NCBI GenBank assembly: GCA_002900555.1
Contig: MUGD01000159.1
Location: 1-8,704, forward strand
DNA length: 8,704 nucleotides
Origin: Thermoplasmata archaeon M9B2D
GTDB lineage: Archaea > Thermoplasmatota > E2 > DHVEG-1
Direction: 5' to 3'
Shown here: positions 7,010 through 8,704 of the stretch, piece by piece
Position numbering within the stretch: position 1 is the first letter of the stretch
Layout: each line of letters starts with the position of its first letter
Position numbers and translations under genes: made by a program
The notes under the pieces: model-generated
What the model was told of the DNA's origin: nothing
The model's input: only the letters and a program-made list of their open reading frames with translations
Database searches by the model: none

Positions 7010-7969
7010 CTAATAACGAATTCTTGGGTCAAGATACAGATACAGAAGATCTGCTACAAAATTAGCTAGCACTGTTATCGTTGCGAGGAACAGAAAGAGT
7101 CCTTGGAGGACTGGATAATCATTAGTCAATACTGCGTTATATGTCAACAAACCTAAGCCTTCCCAACTAAAGACAAATTCTGTTATAGTCGCACCACTAA
7201 TCAGGTATGGGATATTCGTAGCTATTACGCTCACCATTGGAAGCATTGCATTCCTCATGGCATGCTTGTATAGAATCGTTTTTTCTTTCAGACCTTTTGC
7301 TTTGGCAGCCAACATGAAATCCTGAGTAAATACATCCAAGACTGAATCTCTCATGATAAGATAAAATCCGCCAATGAAAGATAGTGTAAGGACTATAGTT
7401 GGTGCAATCATATGCCATCCATAATCGACCAAATATTCCAAGAAGTTAGCGTGTCGAAGACCACGGGTTATTGTTCCTGCAATAGGTATTAAGTCAAAAT
7501 AGAATCCAAAGAACAAAATAAGAAGCAAGCCAATCCAAAATACAGGGATGCTGTATGCAACTAGAAAGAAGACGGTGGAGCCAGTATCAGTCTTGGAACC
7601 TCTACGAGATGCCGCGATAACTCCAGCAACCATACCAATTGCAATTGATAGAACCAATGCTGCGTCAAAAATCGTAAACAATACATCTTCCCCAAAATGT
7701 GAAAACGATTCTCCAAAGTCACCTCTAAATATGTTCACGATATAAATCACAAACTGGTTAAAGAGGGGTAAATCAAGCCCAAATCGAGCTGCAATTGCTT
7801 GCCTTACCTCAAGGGGCATGTGATCAGAAATTAATGATCCTCGCGGGTCTCCGGGCATTATTCTGAAAATAAAGAAATTAACCACTACAATTAGAAACCA
7901 GATGAGAATAGTTTGACCAATCCTCTTCAGTATATACTGTCCAGGCTTACTCCTCTCTTTATCAGTCAT
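7010..7969 (-). CDS. dppB: Dpp/Opp-type ABC importer permease B
   Basis: This 319-residue integral membrane protein forms half of the translocation pore. An N-terminal helix (about 17-38) runs into PGDP (39-42), followed by the extracellular FGLDLPL and GDFGESF segments, then several helices and the ATPase-contacting EAA-type loop around A221-A222 to P244, ending in LDPRIRY as usual. One region is short. From GDFG (83) to the IG of helix two (112) is 29 residues, where E. coli DppB has 38; the RLPNT-like segment that normally begins that helix is not found, FTIF (98-101) passing directly to DAALVLS. The helix could still span the membrane. A GGGGA site 8 bases upstream sets the start. It is 116 bases downstream of the solute-binding gene, with a hairpin terminator between, and leads the tightly packed B-C-D-F genes. 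Confidence 0.93.
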   Translation of the reverse strand: MTDKERSKPGQYILKRIGQTILIWFLIVVVNFFIFRIMPGDPRGSLISDHMPLEVRQAIAARFGLDLPLFNQFVIYIVNIFRGDFGESFSHFGEDVLFTIFDAALVLSIAIGMVAGVIAASRRGSKTDTGSTVFFLVAYSIPVFWIGLLLILFFGFYFDLIPIAGTITRGLRHANFLEYLVDYGWHMIAPTIVLTLSFIGGFYLIMRDSVLDVFTQDFMLAAKAKGLKEKTILYKHAMRNAMLPMVSVIATNIPYLISGATITEFVFSWEGLGLLTYNAVLTNDYPVLQGLFLFLATITVLANFVADLLYLYLDPRIRY

Positions 7970-8049
7970 TGGACATTCCCCGACTCATGATGCAGCAGAC
8001 TCTAGCTTTCCATTGATTAAAGGCTATCGAATTCAGTAGGAAATGCATG
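7970..8049 (-). other. Intergenic leader before permease B
   Basis: After the terminator of the binding-protein gene, this stretch leads to the dppB start. TTTAAT near 8016-8021, about 47 bases before the ATG, is a weak TATA-like element at a distance that would suit a short-leader archaeal promoter. No clear BRE precedes it. A second promoter for the permease genes is possible but unproven. Confidence 0.25.
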
Positions 8050-8087
8050 AAAATCAAAAAAAGAGAAAAGGGTAGTGACTACCCTTT
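8050..8087 (-). terminator. Hairpin plus T-run terminator after the solute-binding protein gene
   Basis: AAAGGGTAGT (8067-8076) and ACTACCCTTT (8078-8087) are perfect 10-base complements, giving a stem of about 8 pairs with a small loop. On the minus strand the hairpin starts at the stop codon of the binding-protein gene and is followed by a T-rich tract containing seven consecutive T (8056-8062). This is a strong end signal in bacterial or archaeal terms. It suggests the binding-protein mRNA mostly ends here, with read-through or a new start for the membrane subunits. Confidence 0.75.
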
Positions 8088-8704
8088 ACTTCTTCCGTAG
8101 TAGAACATACGAGATGAGCACACCTACAACAAGTGCGCCTGCGCCAATTCCAATTATTAAGACGATGTCAATTCCGCCTGATGGTGGTGCTACACCTGGG
8201 AATTCTCTTACGCCATCATTGTCGATGTCGAGATATCCTGCATCATCGAGTATATCGTTTGCAAGGTCAACATCCTCAACAAAGGCTCCGTCAGGACTGT
8301 AGTAAGACGGGAAGAAGGCAGCGGGTATTGTGCTATTTGTAATAGTTCCAAAACCAAGTCTACCAACGTTTACCAAGTACTGTCGATCCATTGCTAGGCT
8401 AATTGCCCTTCTGACATCGATATCATCTAATCCTGGAATGGTCATGTTAAAGCCAAGATAATAGTCCCACTGAGAAGCGACACCTGTGATGAGGTCGAGT
8501 TCAGGTGCGTTGAGAATAGTGTTAACGTAGGCACCAAACACTTCATAGCGTTCAGTATCTGCATCACCATTTCGCATTGCAAGAATTCGCGCATCTTGTC
8601 CTGCAACCACGTCGATTCTTAGATCAGTTATGCTTGGTAGTTGACCAATGTACGGATTAGTTGGACCCCACCAGTTAGCATAGCGGTCCATCTCAGTGTA
8701 TTCA
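8086..8704 (-). CDS. Dpp/Opp-type solute-binding protein, partial, membrane-anchored and lacking its distal lobe
   Basis: The frame stays open to the right edge, so the 5' part and start are outside the window; 205 residues are seen. The family (SBP_bac_5) captures peptides, nickel chelates or sugars outside the cell and hands them to permeases B/C. Counted from the first internal Met (8691), visible hallmarks are the NWWGP and VVAGQDARILAMRNGDAD region, YYLGFN, VRRAISLAMDR and the acidic loop DIDNDGVRE (155-163). Directly after FPG (166) comes a Pro/Gly linker (VAPPSGG) and one membrane helix (about 175-197) ending RKK, an archaeal-style C-terminal anchor. Related proteins carry about 180 more residues between DGxRE and the C-terminus, forming much of the second lobe and closing the ligand site. 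That block is missing in frame, so normal ligand binding is doubtful. Confidence 0.88.
   Translation of the reverse strand, partial: EYTEMDRYANWWGPTNPYIGQLPSITDLRIDVVAGQDARILAMRNGDADTERYEVFGAYVNTILNAPELDLITGVASQWDYYLGFNMTIPGLDDIDVRRAISLAMDRQYLVNVGRLGFGTITNSTIPAAFFPSYYSPDGAFVEDVDLANDILDDAGYLDIDNDGVREFPGVAPPSGGIDIVLIIGIGAGALVVGVLISYVLLRKK

Noticed and set aside
7962..8048. 28-codon minus-strand ORF (starts MHFLLNS) in the leader before permease B, overlapping its start
   Set aside because: It has no ribosome site before its ATG, only the terminator's T-rich tract, and its peptide has no recognisable pattern, so it is probably chance.

Overview
The window reads as chromosomal DNA of an archaeon of moderate-to-low GC. 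An Asgard (Thorarchaeota-like) source is my best guess, but it is an inference from protein style: the solute-binding protein and the serine hydrolase both end in a C-terminal membrane helix, as archaeal surface proteins often do. No rRNA, tRNA, CRISPR array or mobile element is visible. The window is densely coded, with no gene-free stretch over 120 bases.

Layout. On the plus strand, bases 1-605 hold the C-terminal two thirds of a DapA-family lyase that enters from the left. Everything else is on the minus strand and runs right to left: a solute-binding protein (5' part outside the window), a hairpin terminator, permease B, a permease C with a large extra N-terminal membrane domain, ATPase D, ATPase F, an unlisted 22-codon ORF, a membrane-attached serine hydrolase of the beta-lactamase/PBP fold, a metal-dependent amidohydrolase, and a small membrane protein with a zinc ribbon. 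The last gene ends 6 bases from the end of the DapA-like gene, so the two transcription units converge.

How the genes fit together. The binding protein, B, C, D and F form a complete Dpp/Opp-type ABC importer for peptides or similar small solutes. Gaps of 1-14 bases from B to F, with Shine-Dalgarno sites lying over upstream stop codons, indicate one mRNA. The serine hydrolase, facing outward, and the amidohydrolase, in the cytoplasm, would suit a pathway that cuts an amide or peptide outside, imports it and hydrolyses it inside. This pathway is an inference from gene order.

The most unusual feature is a set of apparent in-frame losses in the transporter. The binding protein goes straight from the end of its first conserved domain to its membrane anchor. 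ATPase D lacks about 25 residues just after the H-loop. Permease B lacks about 9-12 residues at its second membrane helix. Permease C, by contrast, has gained about 235 residues. The 22-codon ORF looks like the first helix of a TPR protein and may be a remnant or a coupling leader for the hydrolase.
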